Below, piece after piece: positions 21,994 to 34,424 of a DNA stretch of 64,000 nucleotides. Every line of letters starts with the position of its first letter. The first letter of the stretch is position 1. The stretch is from positions 2,480,001-2,544,000 of the forward strand of contig JAYKKT010000076.1 of the NCBI GenBank assembly GCA_036023115.1, given 5' to 3'. The notes under the pieces are model-generated. The model had not been told where the DNA came from and ran no database searches. It saw only the letters and a program-made list of their open reading frames with translations. The stretch is from Brasenia schreberi (taxonomy: Eukaryota > Streptophyta > Magnoliopsida > Nymphaeales > Cabombaceae). Both the position numbers and the translations under genes were made by a program.

Positions 21994-22920
21994 CACATAA
22001 TACTTCTTTAAGTATTGGATATTGATAGGATCTGCTAAATTCCTACCTTCTATATCTATCAACCAATACGAGTTATTCGTGGTGGTTGCATGTACAACAT
22101 AGGGTCCATCCCACTTGGGGCGCCACTTTCCAAGGAGATGTGGGCCACAATAGTGGATGATTTTCAAAACCAGATCGCCACTTCAAAGTGGCGAGGTCTC
22201 ATGTGTTTGCCATAGTGTCGGGCTATCCTTTGCCGGTATGCACGAGCATGATCCATAGCAAGGAGTCGCCTCTCATCTAGCAAATCTAGTTCGGCCATCC
22301 TAGCATGCTGAAGCGTCTCTAGGGGGAGGTCGAGTGCTATGGATGTATGGAATGAATGCAATTGAGTATGAATGGGAAGAATGGCGTTTGTGCCATAGAC
22401 CAATTCGAATGGTGTGGCATTCGTGGGAGTCCGGATGGAAGTCCTATAAGCCCATAAGGCTTCATCCAGCTTCTCGTACCACGTCCTACCCTTCTCTAAG
22501 GTTTTCTCAATTATACTAATGAGAGTCTTGTTTGTGGCTTCCGCTTGGCCGTTGCCTTGAGGGTAGTAGGGCGAGGAGAAGTGGTGAATTATGCCATACG
22601 TGTGGCACAACTTAACCATCCACTCGTTCTTGAATGGGGTGCCATTATCAGACACAAGGTCTCGTGGAACTCCAAATCGAGCCAAGATATTCCTCCGGAT
22701 GAAAGCCACCACATGTTGCCCCAGCACGTTGGTAAGGGAAATGGCTTCCACCCACTTGGAGAAATACTCCGTGTCTGCTAAAATAAATCGATGCCCATTC
22801 GAGGCTTTTGGAAATATAGGGCCTATGATGTCAAATGCCCACATGGTGAATGACTAGGGGCTGACCACGGAATGCAATGTAGATGATGGGATATGAATGG
22901 CGTGCCCATGCACTTGACAT
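21994..22920 (-). pseudogene. E2 integrase C-terminal half (pol remnant)
   Basis: The minus strand encodes the integrase core and C-terminus: MWAFDIIGP with the first catalytic Asp, SDNGTPFKNE with the second Asp, and QGNGQAEATNK with the Glu, in D,D35E spacing, then the C-terminal region ending near ...YLKKYYV. In an active element integrase inserts the cDNA into the genome. Here the frame is open only from 22844 to 22164. A TGG-to-TAG change near 22850 and an indel near 22165 break it. Everything upstream (gag, protease, RT, both RNase H domains, zinc-binding HHCC) is missing, because the sequence is joined to another LTR at 22920. It is most similar to the E5 integrase. Confidence 0.9.
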
Positions 22921-22923
22921 ATG

Positions 22924-25188
22924 CTAATACCAGCCCCAACCGCCTCTTGCAGCCCTATAAACCCCCCCCCCCTAAGGGGCGGGTTTTCCCCATCTTCCAT
23001 CATCTTGGGTCCTCCACTTTCCAGCCCAACCGACTCCCACCTTGCTCCACCTGCCCCACAGCCAGCCACCACCTGCACCACTACCTCCCAGCCGAGCACC
23101 ACCACCACCACCACTCCAGCCAAGGTCCACATCGCCACCATTTCGTCCGGCCGAACCCCATCATGCGCATCCAAGACAACCGACTGCTCCTCAACCAACC
23201 GCCGCCTCCCACCACTCGGTTAGTACCCCACGCTCTATCTTACCCCTTCTCCACTCCCTCTCCACTCTCAGCCACCCACCATACCACCACCTTACCCTAA
23301 TACCAGCCACTTGCCGCCACCACTCCCACTCGGCCAAGCCTCAACCAACCTAACTACCCGCCACTACCTAAACACCCTAGCTACACCCGGCCACCCCATC
23401 CAACTCCCTAAGACCTGCCCACATTACCTCCCCACACCCATCACTACCTTACCCCATCTCCTAGCTAGTTCCCTTCCCTTCCACCACTCCTAGCCACCCT
23501 AGCAGCCCGCCACCACCAAGTTCCCCTAGTTGGCCACTCCAACCGACTGTCACTTCCATTCGGCCAGCCACCTCCTTTCCCCTAGATGCTCCATTAGACA
23601 CTCCCTTAGGCTCCCCTTTTGTGTCATACTCCCTAACTTCACAAGCCTTCCTTAGTGACCCTACATACTCACCTTAGCCCCACACGCCAAGGCAGCACCT
23701 TTCCAAGTAGTCGGCCACCTTCAAGGCATCTCTTCCGCGCACCTAAGGCACTCGGCCAACAGCCCCTTGCCGTTCAACTCCGCGGAGCTCCCTCTTGCAA
23801 CCCAAGGTGAAGGCCAAGCCCATGCTCAAGCAAGGCTTCTTCGGACCAGCTATTAGTAAGTGCCTAACTCGGTCCTTAGTTGTATACTTGCTTAAGATTC
23901 AATTCGATACAGGGTTGTAATAACGGAGCATAGTCTCCCCCCACTTGTAATAACGTGGCTTCACACACCCACACACGTGCACTCTCTTAGTTGTGCACGA
24001 TTTTGAACACACACGGGCCTAATCAGCCCCTAATACATAAATATATATATATATATATACTTTAATTTTCATAGGGTTTTGCTTAAGTTGGGTGTGTTGT
24101 CTTTCAATTCAAGCACTCACACACATTGAGCCTTCGCTCTTATTTGAAGGACCCAAGTAAGGGCTGAGCTATACTATTTGGGTTTTCATTTCATGTCGTG
24201 TGTGTAAGTCTTTCAATTCAAGCACTCACACACATTGAGCCTTCGCTCTTATTTGAAGGACCCAAGTAAGGGCCAGGCTATACTATTTGGGTTTTCAGTT
24301 CATGTCGTGTGCGTAAGTCTTTCAATTCAAGCACTCACACACATTGAGCCTTCGCTCTTATTTGAAAGACCCAAGTAAGGGCCGTGTTATACTATTTGGG
24401 TTTAATTTCATGTTGTGTGCATAGTACTTCAATTCAAGCACTCACACACATTGAGCTTTCGCTCTTATTCCCAAGACCTTAATCAAGGCCATACTGCAAG
24501 TTATATTTGGGTTTTATTTCATGTTGTGTGTGTAAGTCTTTCAATTCAAGCACGCACCCACATTGAGCCTTCGCTCTTATTTGCAAGACCCAAGTAAGGG
24601 CACGTATATACCCTATATACATATCTCCCTTCGGTATTTACATTACAAGTCATTTCCCTTCGGTTATTTCCCTTCGGCATTGTCTTTACATTTGGGTTTT
24701 CCCTTTGGAGTAGCATGAGTTTGCATTGCATCTACGCCATGCCACGAGGTAGGACGCATATTGCATCAAAGCAAGCCCCGCTCAAATTCGCCCATGTAGT
24801 GGAGTGTTCATAACACACAAACTAGGTGGCCCATAAAGGGATAAAAAGAAAGACTTAGGCACGTGCAAATCCACGTGATCTAAAATCTGCAATCGTATCT
24901 AAAAGGCCCGAATTAAACACCTCAAACCGCTTCGTAGGCTTTCTATACCCTAAAACTCGATTTTTGAAAGCGTAGAGACTGACCCTTGTGCACCGGTGCA
25001 AGAAGGTCTGCGACGACAAGAGCTCACTTACTCACAGTCGCCACGTTAGAAGTCAGCTTAGAATATATCTTCCCTAGCTTAGGTAAGCTAGTTGGCACGC
25101 CCTGTTTATATAAATAGGCCTTAGACACACGAGAGGATCCGCTCCAAACCCTAAAAAGACAAGAGGCGGGGATTTTCGTACGTCTACA
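22924..25188 (+). mobile_element. E3 5' LTR, missing its first 1.2 kb
   Basis: Begins in the middle of U3 (CTAATACCAGCCCC, equal to 34369 in the 3' LTR) and ends CGTCTACA before the primer site. It retains the TATA (CTATAAA at 22955), the C/G hairpin, a low-complexity proline-rich stretch, the donor-like GTAAGTG near 23859, the 110-bp array (24097-24600) and TGGCACGCCC at 25093-25102. Confidence 0.9.
24097..24600 (+). repeat. 110-bp tandem array in the E3 5' LTR
   Basis: Five units starting near 24097, 24208, 24317, 24424 and 24537. Preceded by a TA microsatellite at 24045-24060. Confidence 0.85.
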
Positions 25189-25193
25189 GAGAT

Positions 25194-25211
25194 TGGCACG
25201 CCCGGTGGGAC
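25194..25211 (+). other. Primer-binding site of E3
   Basis: TGGCACGCCCGGTGGGAC, five bases after the LTR end. Identical in E4 and E5. Confidence 0.88.
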
Positions 25212-25329
25212 GTGAGCCTTTCAAAAATCGTGTTTTAAGTTACAAGCTTGCAAAAAATGTTAAAAAGGTGTCGTTTTTAACTTGTTTTCTTTGCTTGTAC
25301 TTAGGAAATTTTGAAAAAGCTTGAAAAGC

Positions 25330-28193
25330 ATGTCAAAATCCAATCCAAGTGAAGTGTCGAGCCAAGGCTCATGCGCATCAAGTTCTCACTCTAGGAGGAT
25401 TTTTAAAAACAAAATAAAACTAGATGAGATCGAGGACCTGAGAAGGGAATTTGAGGCCAAGATCAATGCTCTCAGCCAAAAGGCTGAAGTAGGCGATTCG
25501 TGTTCATCAAATGGTGAACCAAGGCCTAAGAAAAAATCTGAAAAACCTCACAAGCACAAAGAGGCCTCCATAATGGAAGGCAACCAATACCACGAGTCCT
25601 TCACACAAAAGGACCGTAAAGCCCTACAGCAGTTGCTGAAAGGGCATAATAAAGAGAAAAGAAGCTATGCCCTGTCTGATTTCCTTCGTATGGATTACGA
25701 AACAGACAGTGATGATGAAATACCGAACTTCCATCGGTATGACGGCATGGGAGACCCTAGGTCTCACTTGCAACTTTTCTCTCGTCGAGCCCATAAGAAG
25801 AAAAAGGACTCGATGAAATGGGTGTATTGGTTCCCTTTATCCCTTAAAGGCACAGCTGCCAAATGGCTGGCTTCCTACGACTTAAGCCAGTTCGCTACTT
25901 TTGAAGAGTTAGCGAACTGCTTCATGCAAAGATTTGCACACAACGTAGAAGTCACGCCAACTCAGAATACCTTAAGGGATACAAAGCAAGGCATGAACGA
26001 AGACATACATGCCTTCATTATAAGATGGAGGTCACTTTTGGGCCAAGTGCGAGAGCCCATATCCGAAGGATGCGCAATCATGCTCATCTTGGATAACTTT
26101 AAAAGTGAGTTAAAAACCCTTCTCTCGCTCCATGAGATCTCAACTTTCCATAAGTTGATCAAAAAGGCATCCCTTTTCGAAACCAACTTGTGAAAAGGGA
26201 CATACAATCACTTGTGGAAAGGAAGTGCCGTTTCTAAAACCCGCTTGGAAAAGCCCATCACATACGGGCTGCCCACGATGGACAAAGGGGCAAAGCCCCA
26301 TAAAATCGCCAATGTCCGGGTGGATCCAGGCGTGGCAGGCACTTCCAAAAATTTTGAAAAATTAGAAAACAAAAGGGAGCGAACCTTTCAAAAACCGGTT
26401 GAAAAACGGGAGTACACTCCGTTGGGGCAACCTGTGTCAGAGGTCCTAGACCTCCTACTTGCCCAAGGCATGATAGAACTCCCTGAAATCCCCGAAGGAG
26501 TCACCTCCAAGGGGGGGTTTTAAACCGATTTTGTAAGTATCATCGGCTCAAAGGCCATGATACCAAACGTTGTTTCTCCCTTTTAAATAAAATTGAGAAC
26601 TTGATAACAGAAGGCCGGCTCTAGGTCACTGCGGAACCTGAGCCACCTCAAGCTATCTTCAAAGAACCCTTTCCCAAACACGCCAGTGGCAGTGGGAAAG
26701 GAAAGGAGGTATGTACCCTCACCATTTCTAAGGAACTAGCGCAAAAACCAGAGTCTGGTCGACCCACTTGTGCGCCCACTCTTGTATTATACAAGAAGCC
26801 CGCCTAAGTCGTTATTCGGGGACCACCAAAAGTGGAATCCCTGGCAAAACCAGTTTTGAAAATCCAAGGTTCTCCTCAGCTCATCCTTAGAGCCAAATTT
26901 AGCGCAAACCCTAGGCTGGTCGTGGGGGAAGTGACTAGATCCAGGAGGATCTATCAACCCCCACACCTTCAAGGTGCTTAAAAGGTGGTCAGTGTGCCTG
27001 GCCCCTCAAAAGCATGTATCCCTGGTGTTCTGCCAAAAGCAGATAAGGACAAAGTCATCCTAAATCCTTATGACTTCGAAAACCACCTTTCAAAGATTCC
27101 TATTCACATGTCTATCTTAGAGCTTATACAAACCTCGCCTAGGCATAGACTTGTACTAGAGAAAATTCTAGAAAGGGCCAAGGTTGATTCGAAAATAGGT
27201 TCGGAATCCTTGTCTGCCCAAGTGGCTTTATTAGGTGCAAAATCGCCCATCACTTTCTCGGAAGATGATGTAGATAGGCCCTACAAATCCCACAACCAGG
27301 CCCTGCATATCGAGGTGGTTCTGAATAACCACTCTCTAGACAAGTGCCTAGTCGATGGTGGAGGAGGGCTCAACATCCTTCCACTTCATGTGGCGTATAA
27401 AATCGGAGTCACCTTGACTTCAGTGAACCCAAGCCCCATCGTTATCACTGGATACGATGGGAATGCGTCTAGACCTTTAGGATCCATCGAACTCCCAATG
27501 GAAACGGGAGGGATCGAACACACGGGGGTGTTCCATGTCTTGGACATCCACCCCCATTATAACCTGTTGCTGGGAAGACCTTGGATACACAGTTTGTGTG
27601 CTGTGCCATCCACCTTCCACAGGTGTGTCAAGATCCCTTTTAGGGACCAGGTCATAGTGATCCTAGGTGAGAGTCACCCACAGCTTCAGGGGATCATAAA
27701 CTCCCCTTGTTTATCGAGCTCCCAGGCCCATGAGGTTAACCTGGGACAAATTATGGTTGAGCCACCTCGGCTCATGTTGAACAACCCTAGGAAGGTTGTA
27801 TGTGTGAAGGGGTCGCCCAAAGCAGGCCCCCTCCCGATCTTAACCCTTCTAGGACGATCCAAGCGTTCCCTATTTCCAAAGCCCATGGACAAAAAGCCAT
27901 ATGAGCACAATATGGACGACAGCATGTTCCAGGACCACGACTTATACCAAACCTTTTCAAAAAACAAAAAGTCGTGGAACATGTTGTTGAACATGGGCTA
28001 CATGCCCTACAAGAGTCTAGGGGCGCAGAACCAGGGTCTCCTAGAGCCCATACTTCCTAGGGCCAATCCAAGCCGATATGAGATCGGCTATACTCCCCGA
28101 ATACCGTCGGAGCCACCCCCTGTGACCACCTGGGTCAAGGGTGCCCCGGAACCTGTCTTAGAAGAGACCTACGATTTAGATCTCCTATTCTGA
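25330..28193 (+). pseudogene. gag-pro: E3 gag-protease polyprotein, broken
   Basis: Gag builds the cytoplasmic particle and protease cuts the polyprotein. The start chosen is ATG 25330 (MSKSNPSEVSSQ); an in-frame ATG nine bases upstream is the alternative. Order: charged N-terminus with helix, capsid domain (WVYWFPLSLKGTAAKWLASY ... FMQRFAHNV), zinc knuckle, a linker, then a retropepsin-like domain (CLVDGGGGLNILP, LLGRPWIHS). Damage relative to E4/E5: CGA-to-TGA at 26191-26193, a frameshift near 26515 in a G-run, a TAA near 26980, and a TGA at 28191-28193 three codons before the usual stop. The protease part 26985-28190 is open. The protease motif has DGGG where most retropepsins have D(T/S)G, as in other Tat elements. 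Confidence 0.92.
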
Positions 28194-28222
28194 GTCTAAC
28201 CCATAGCGTTTTCCCTTTGTAG
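27667..28222 (+). other. Candidate intron between protease and pol in E3
   Basis: Donor CTAG|GTGAGA, branch-site candidate CTAAC at 28196-28200, acceptor TTTTCCCTTTGTAG|GT. Length 556 bp, the same in E4 and E5. Joining G27666 to GT28223 makes ...ATC CTA GGT ATG ACG GAA..., so protease would run in frame into the pol ATG at 28225. Without removal the gag-pro stop ends translation. Ogre elements are known to have an intron at this place. No RNA data are available here. Confidence 0.55.
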
Positions 28223-28224
28223 GT

Positions 28225-31200
28225 ATGACGGAAGATCCCTTTTATAAAAATACAAAAACATTTGAAAAGCTTAAAATCAAAAAAATCGAAAAACAAGAAA
28301 AACCAAAAACAATGGAAAAACAAAAACTCGAAAAAAGAGTGCTTTGTATAGTTCCCAAGGTTCTTGTTTTACAAAAACCCAAAAAAATCGAAAATTTGGA
28401 AAATACCAAAAAGATTTTATATATAGCTGCTCCTGGTAGGACTTTGGCAAAAGAAAAGGATTTCGACAGAAACATCGTCTTCATAGCCAGACCAAAAATT
28501 TCGAAATCACTTGAAAATCCTAGTACAAAACCAGGTCTTTTTGAAAACCACGCATCAAATTCCCTCGGGTCTATAGCCCACGAGAATGATCGAAGCCCAG
28601 AAGTGGATCCCCTTGAGGAAGATCCCGCTTCTGAGCTCCCAGAATTTCATAAAATTCTCGATTTTGAAAGACCTTCACAATCAGTAGGAGGAAATTTCAT
28701 AGAGGTGAACCTAGGGGATGATTCCAATCCCAAATCCATCAAAATAGGCGCATGCTTGCATGAAACTGAAAGGTTAGCATTCATTGCATTTCTACGAACC
28801 TATTTAGATGTGTTTACATGGACGTATGAAGATATGCTGGGCATAGACCCCAGCATTGTCGAGCATCGTCTTCCCTTAGATGCAGGTGTAAAACCCATAA
28901 AGCAGAAGCTTAGAAAAATACACCCGAATGTACACACGCAAGTCAAAGAGGGTTTAGAAGATCTGCTAAAAGCCGGATTTATAAAACCCATTGTGTATTC
29001 TGATTGGTTGTCAAATATCGTTGTAGTTCAAAAAACCAATGGGAAAATTCGAATATGCATCGATTTCAGAAACCTGAATAAAGCCACTCCAAAGGATAAT
29101 TATCCTTTACCAAACATAGATTTGATAGTCGATAGTACTGCAAATCATGAAATGTTTTCGTTTATGGATGGCTATTCAGGCTATAATCAAATCAAACTAT
29201 ATCCACGTGATCAGGGTAAGACAGCCTTCACATCCCCATGGGGCACGTACTGCTATACAGTCATGCCCTTTGGTTTGAAAAATGCCGGCGCAACATACCA
29301 ACGAGCCATGACCATGATCTTCCATGATCAAATTCATGAGCTCGTAGAAGTGTATGTAGATGATCTCTTGGCGAAATCCAAAACCCGATGCACTCATATC
29401 GAATGTTTGCAAAAGATTTTCGAAAGGCTTAGGCTTTACAAAATAAAGCTAAACCCTCAAAAATGTGTATTCGGAGTACAATCAGGAAAGCTTCTGGACT
29501 TTATGGTGAGCCAAAGGGGTATAGAAGTCGACCCCTCTAAGTGTCGAGCCATCATAGACATGGCTTCACCCTCCAATCTCACTCAAATCCGTAGCCTCCA
29601 AGGTCGTTTACAATCCGTTCATCGATTCATATCGAATATGGCAACTAGATGCGAACCCTTCAACAAGCTGTTGAGGAAGGGCACGAAATTCTTATGAGAT
29701 GACGAATCCAGAAGTCCTTCGAAAGACTGAAGGCATACTTGGTTAATCCCCCCGTTTTGAACCCTCCAAAGCAAGGAAAACCGCTCTTACTTTTCATCTC
29801 CGTGCATGCAAATGCTTTAGGAGCCCTGTTGGCTTAGTACGAGGATGACACCCATAAGGAGTATGCCATCTACTACATTTCGAAAACTCTCTTGGCTTAT
29901 GAACGAAATTATCAAGCCATGGAGAAGACGTGCTTGGCCCTAGTCTGGGCCTACCAGAAATTCAGACACTATTTCCTGGATCATGAGATCTGGATAGTGT
30001 CCAAGCTTGATCCAATCAAGCACTTGTTCGAAAAACCCATTCTCACGGGTACATTGGGAAAATGGCAACTACTTCTAATGGAGTATGATCTGAAATACCA
30101 TCACCAGATCTCCATTAAGGGGCAAGCCCTAGCAGATTATGTGGTTGAGTTCCCCTTAGAGGACGCATATCCCACACTTGAAATGCCTGATGAAGGCATA
30201 TTACAAAACCATTTTCAAAACCACATTTTGGCAAATTCTTTCGAAAACCAAGTGTGGCAGATGCACTTCGATGGGGCACGAAACCAATGAGGCGCTGGTG
30301 CTGGGGTCATCCTAATCTCCCCTGAAAAGGGTGAGATTCCCATAGCAGTCCGCTTAGATTTCGAATGTTCCAACAACGTAGCTGAGTATGAAGCACTCAT
30401 ACAAGGTTTAAGGATTTCGAAAACTCTAGGGGCATCATGCATCGAGGTCTTTGGAGATTCGCTCCTTGTCATAAACCAGGTTTTAAAAATTTGGCAAGTA
30501 CGTAATGAGAAACTACTTCCATATCACGAGTTGGCCACTCGATTGGTCCAGTCCTTCCAATCGTGTAAACTCACACACGTAGGAAGAGAGGACAATGGCA
30601 TCGCCGATGCCCTCTCCTCCTTGGGTTCAGCCCTAAAGGTCGATCCCATTTCAGGGACCAGATCTTTGGAAATATGGCATGCGCCCCACCCATCCACACA
30701 CGACTTGGACATTTGCCAAAATAACCCAGAGTCTATTGAAAAACCCTCATTTTATGACATAAAATAATTTTTAGAAAATGAGGGATTCGCCGAGGATGCC
30801 ACATCCAAAGATAAGGCATTCATCCATAAAATTTTGACTCGATACACCATTCTGGGTGGGGTTTTATACAAAAAGAGTTTTACCGGCATTCTGCTTAGGT
30901 GCATCGACCTAGAGGAGGCTAGGGTAGTGATGCATGAATTCCACGATGGAGAATGTGGAGGTCATGTTATTGCCAACATGATGGCAATGAAAATACTTAG
31001 AGGGGGCTTTTTTTGGTCCACCCTGAAAAAGGATTGCCACGATCATGTTAGGAAGTGTCATCCATGTCAAGTGCATGGGCACGCCATTCATATCCCTTCA
31101 TCTACATTGCATTCCGTGGTCAGTCGCTGGCCATTTACCATGTGGGCGTTTGACATTGTAGGCCCAACATTTCCAAAAGCCTCGAATGGGCATCGATTTA

Positions 31201-31994
31201 TTTTAGCAACCACGGAGTATTTCTCCAAGTGGGTGGAAGCCATTTCCCTAACCAACGTGATGGGGCAACATGTGGTGGCTTTCATTCGGAGGAATATCTT
31301 GGCTCAATTTGGGGTTCCACGAGACCTTGTGTCTGATAATGGCACCCCATTCAAGAACGAGCGGATGGTTAAGTTATGCAACACATATGGCATAACTCAC
31401 CACTTCTCTTCGCCCTACTACCCTCAAGGCAACGGCCAAGCCGAAGCCACAAACAAGACTCTCATTAGCATAATTGAGAAGACTTTAGAGCAGGGTAGTA
31501 CGTGGCACGAGATGCTGGATGAAGCCTTATGGGCTTATAGGACTTCCATCCGAGCTCCCACTAATGCCACACCATTCGAATTGGTCTATGGCACAAACAC
31601 CATTCTTGCCATTCATACTCAACTGCATTCATTTCACACATCCATTGCACTCGACCTCCCCCTAGAGATGCTTCAGCATGCTAGGATGGCCGAACTAGAT
31701 TTGCTAGATGAGAGGCGACTCCTTGTCATGGATCATGCTCGTGCATACCAGCAAAGGATAGCCCGACATTATGGCAAACACATGAGACCTCGCCACTTCG
31801 AAGTGGGGGATCTGGTTTTAAAAATCATCCATTATCGTGACCCACATCCACTCGGAAAGTGGCACCCCAAGTGGGATGGACCCTATGTTGTACGAGCAAC
31901 CACCACGAACAATTCGTATTGGTTGATCGATGTAGAAGGTAGGAATTTAGCAGATCCTATCAATATTAAATACCTAAAGAAGTACCATGTGTAG
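28225..31994 (+). pseudogene. pol: E3 pol: RT, RNase H, second RNase H, integrase, broken
   Basis: ATG 28225 (MTEDPFYKN) opens a Lys-rich linker, then the typical Tat pre-RT segment and reverse transcriptase with YVDD (about nt 29350). The 490-aa frame ends at 29695-29697 (TGG to TGA). A one-base loss near 29706 shifts the frame. Stops follow at 29835-29837 (CAA to TAG), 30288-30290 (CGA to TGA) and 30765-30767 (CGA to TAA). RNase H lies near 29810-30170, the second, archaeal-type RNase H near 30250-30640 (FDGARNQ, NNVAEYEAL, GDSLLVINQ, GIADALSS). Integrase, 30834-31994, is fully open (386 aa, HHCC, D-D-E), ending YLKKYHV. The enzymes would copy element RNA into cDNA and insert it; this copy cannot make them in one piece. 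Confidence 0.93.
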
Positions 31995-33146
31995 GATTTG
32001 GATTAAATTCCAATTTTTGAAAATTTTAGGGATAGCTACCCTGAGACATGTGAATAAGGTGCAAAAGCAAAGTCGTGTGACCCTAAGTGAGAGAATTCGC
32101 ACTTGTGAAGGAGTGGAGTCTTCAAAATCGTGGTTACATTTCAAAATCCTTCTTCTTACAAAGAAAGGCCTAGTTCAATATAGCAAGATACTTGCAAGTA
32201 GTACGTGCTATTTCTAAATAGGCTGATCTGGAATGGATCGAGTATAGGCTTGGGATAAGTCCTCCCCTCTTCTCTTCTACTTCCAAAAGGAAAAACATGG
32301 CCCAAACAAAGGGAATTTCCCATCCAAAGTATCTTTCCAAAAGAAAGAAACCAGAATTCAAAAGAAAAATCGATTCTCTTGTGAAAAAGAGGGATTAAAG
32401 AAAAAATACTCCCAAAGGGAGACCCTCTATGAAAAAAAAGGAAAAAGAGGCCAAAAAGCTCAAAAAGAGCAGTTTTCCGCCTTCTATGCCTTAAACCACG
32501 AGACGCTCCAGAAGGGACCGTGGTATCTCTTTCCCATCCCTGGCTTATCCCAAGCTAATGCATGGTTTATTTCGAGGAGTCCTAAAGTAAAAATAGGATT
32601 TACTTACTTGAATTTCATCTTGTCTGAGAATTCGACGTTTCGAGTAAGGCGTAGGAATTCGAAATATAGCTTGTTTTCTTATAAAACCTCCGCTAGATAA
32701 ATGAGTGTGAAGACTCAAACAAGGGCAAACACGAAGAGCTCGAGGTCCTTAGGATTGAGACTCAAGACAGTTGTCCCTTTTGTAAATAAATTTTGTAAAT
32801 AAGTTTTGAAAATCGAACAGCATAGGATCTGCCCACTTGGAGCAACAGACCTTGTAAGTCTCTAGAGTTCGACAACATCTGGTCTCTGGAAGGTCGCCAC
32901 TCTTGGCACCATACCCATGTCATGCATATGCATTCCACGCATGGTACTTGCATAAACATGATCCCATTTAGGACCAGATTCCATAACATAACCCTTTGGC
33001 GTGATATCTCCTCCTAACAGATTTTTTAAATTGAGATTTTGTTAAAAGATTGGGGCGATCCCATATTCTTCATGGTTAGATCTAGGGAGACATTGTAAGG
33101 GGTGTTTGTCATCTTTGCCCTTATCCAAATCGATTTGGACAAGGCC
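31995..33146 (+). other. 3' non-coding region of E3
   Basis: About 1.15 kb without a supported gene between the pol stop and the polypurine tract, well conserved in E5 (58522-59678) and inverted in E2. It contains the 28-nt hairpin at 32496-32523 and CTCCCAAAGGGAGACCCTCT near 32409. Confidence 0.85.
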
Positions 33147-33159
33147 AAAGAGGGGCATC
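33147..33159 (+). other. Polypurine tract of E3
   Basis: AAAGAGGGGCATC directly before TGTAAACACC. Confidence 0.88.
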
Positions 33160-34390
33160 TGTAAACACCCCGAAATCCCACGAATTTCTCAAATCCATCT
33201 GGTTTTGTAAAAGCAGCCCCAAAGGGCTATTTTGTGTCTGGAAACCCAAGTGCCTTCCAGACAACCCTGTACATATGTTTTGAACTCTATATTTCAAAAA
33301 TATACAACATGGCTTTAAAAATCTTTTAAAACATGCTTTTTTAAACCCCGAAGCAGTTTGGCCCGAGCAAGACATGACCAGAAAAGCAAAGGAGAGCCCG
33401 AAACTAGAGCACATGTCGAGCCCGGCACAACAACTCTCATATCAAATCCACCCCCAGGATCTCGAACGTCCAAGACCCTGTTATCATCAAAACATCATTT
33501 GAAATCATCTCCGGAAGGCGAAAACAGAGGCGGACGATCATGTTGGCGAAGACCCAACGCAGACGGAGTACTCATGCTGTCAGACCCTGCACAAACCGTT
33601 CGTTTCGAACACAGCTCGAAAGAGTCAGAGTTCAGTTTGGATCGGATCTGGACCATATATATCCATATCCCAATCCAAACCCATGTATGGACTTAAATTT
33701 AGATTTGGATCCAGAGATCCAATCCAATATCCATATCCATGGCCCACATCACCTTCTCATAAATGGAGGTGGGGCCCACTTGAATTTCACGTGGGATTAT
33801 GGGCATGAGAGAGAGTGGGGGAGGATAAGATCAAGTGTGTGTTGTAATTAAGCTTGACTTGTGTGTCAAGTTTGGGGTTAATCATGTGGTTTAGCCTGAT
33901 TAAGTGGGTTTAAGCTTGTAATTAGCCAAAACCTAACCTAGGGCTGCACCAACATGATGTGGTTAAGGTCTATGGGTCATGCAAAGGGAGCTCCTTCGCC
34001 TAAACCTAACCCAAAATACCTAATCCTAGCCTTCTACCCTAATCTGGTCCTAATCTGAGCCTAATCACCTAACCCACTTCCCTAATCCCGGCCTAATCCC
34101 AACCTAATCACCTAACCCACTTCCCTAATCCTTCCCTAAACCTAGGTTAATTTCCCTAAACCTAACCTAATCCTAGCCTAATCACCTAACCTACCTCACT
34201 AAACCTCACCCTAAAACCAACCCACCTAGCTAAACCCTAAACCTAAACCACCCCCAGCACACAACCTACCCAAACCCCTTGTATTTAAAATATCTGGCCC
34301 TACCTTTTCTAGCCCACCTTACCACCATACCACCACCCCTAGACCACCTAACCACTACCCTAATACCAGCCCCAACCGCCTCTTCCAGCC

Positions 34391-34424
34391 CTATAAACCC
34401 CCCCCCCCCCTAAGGGGCGGGTTT
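34391..34424 (+). promoter_or_regulatory. TATA box and C-run/G-run hairpin of the E3 3' LTR
   Basis: CTATAAAC followed by a run of about 14 C, TAAG, then GGGCGGGTTTT. The C and G runs can pair around the expected transcription start. Confidence 0.6.

Noticed and set aside
24097..24600. CRISPR-like array
   Set aside because: Units of about 110 bp are joined without unique spacers, sit in an LTR and recur in every copy. This is a plant tandem repeat.
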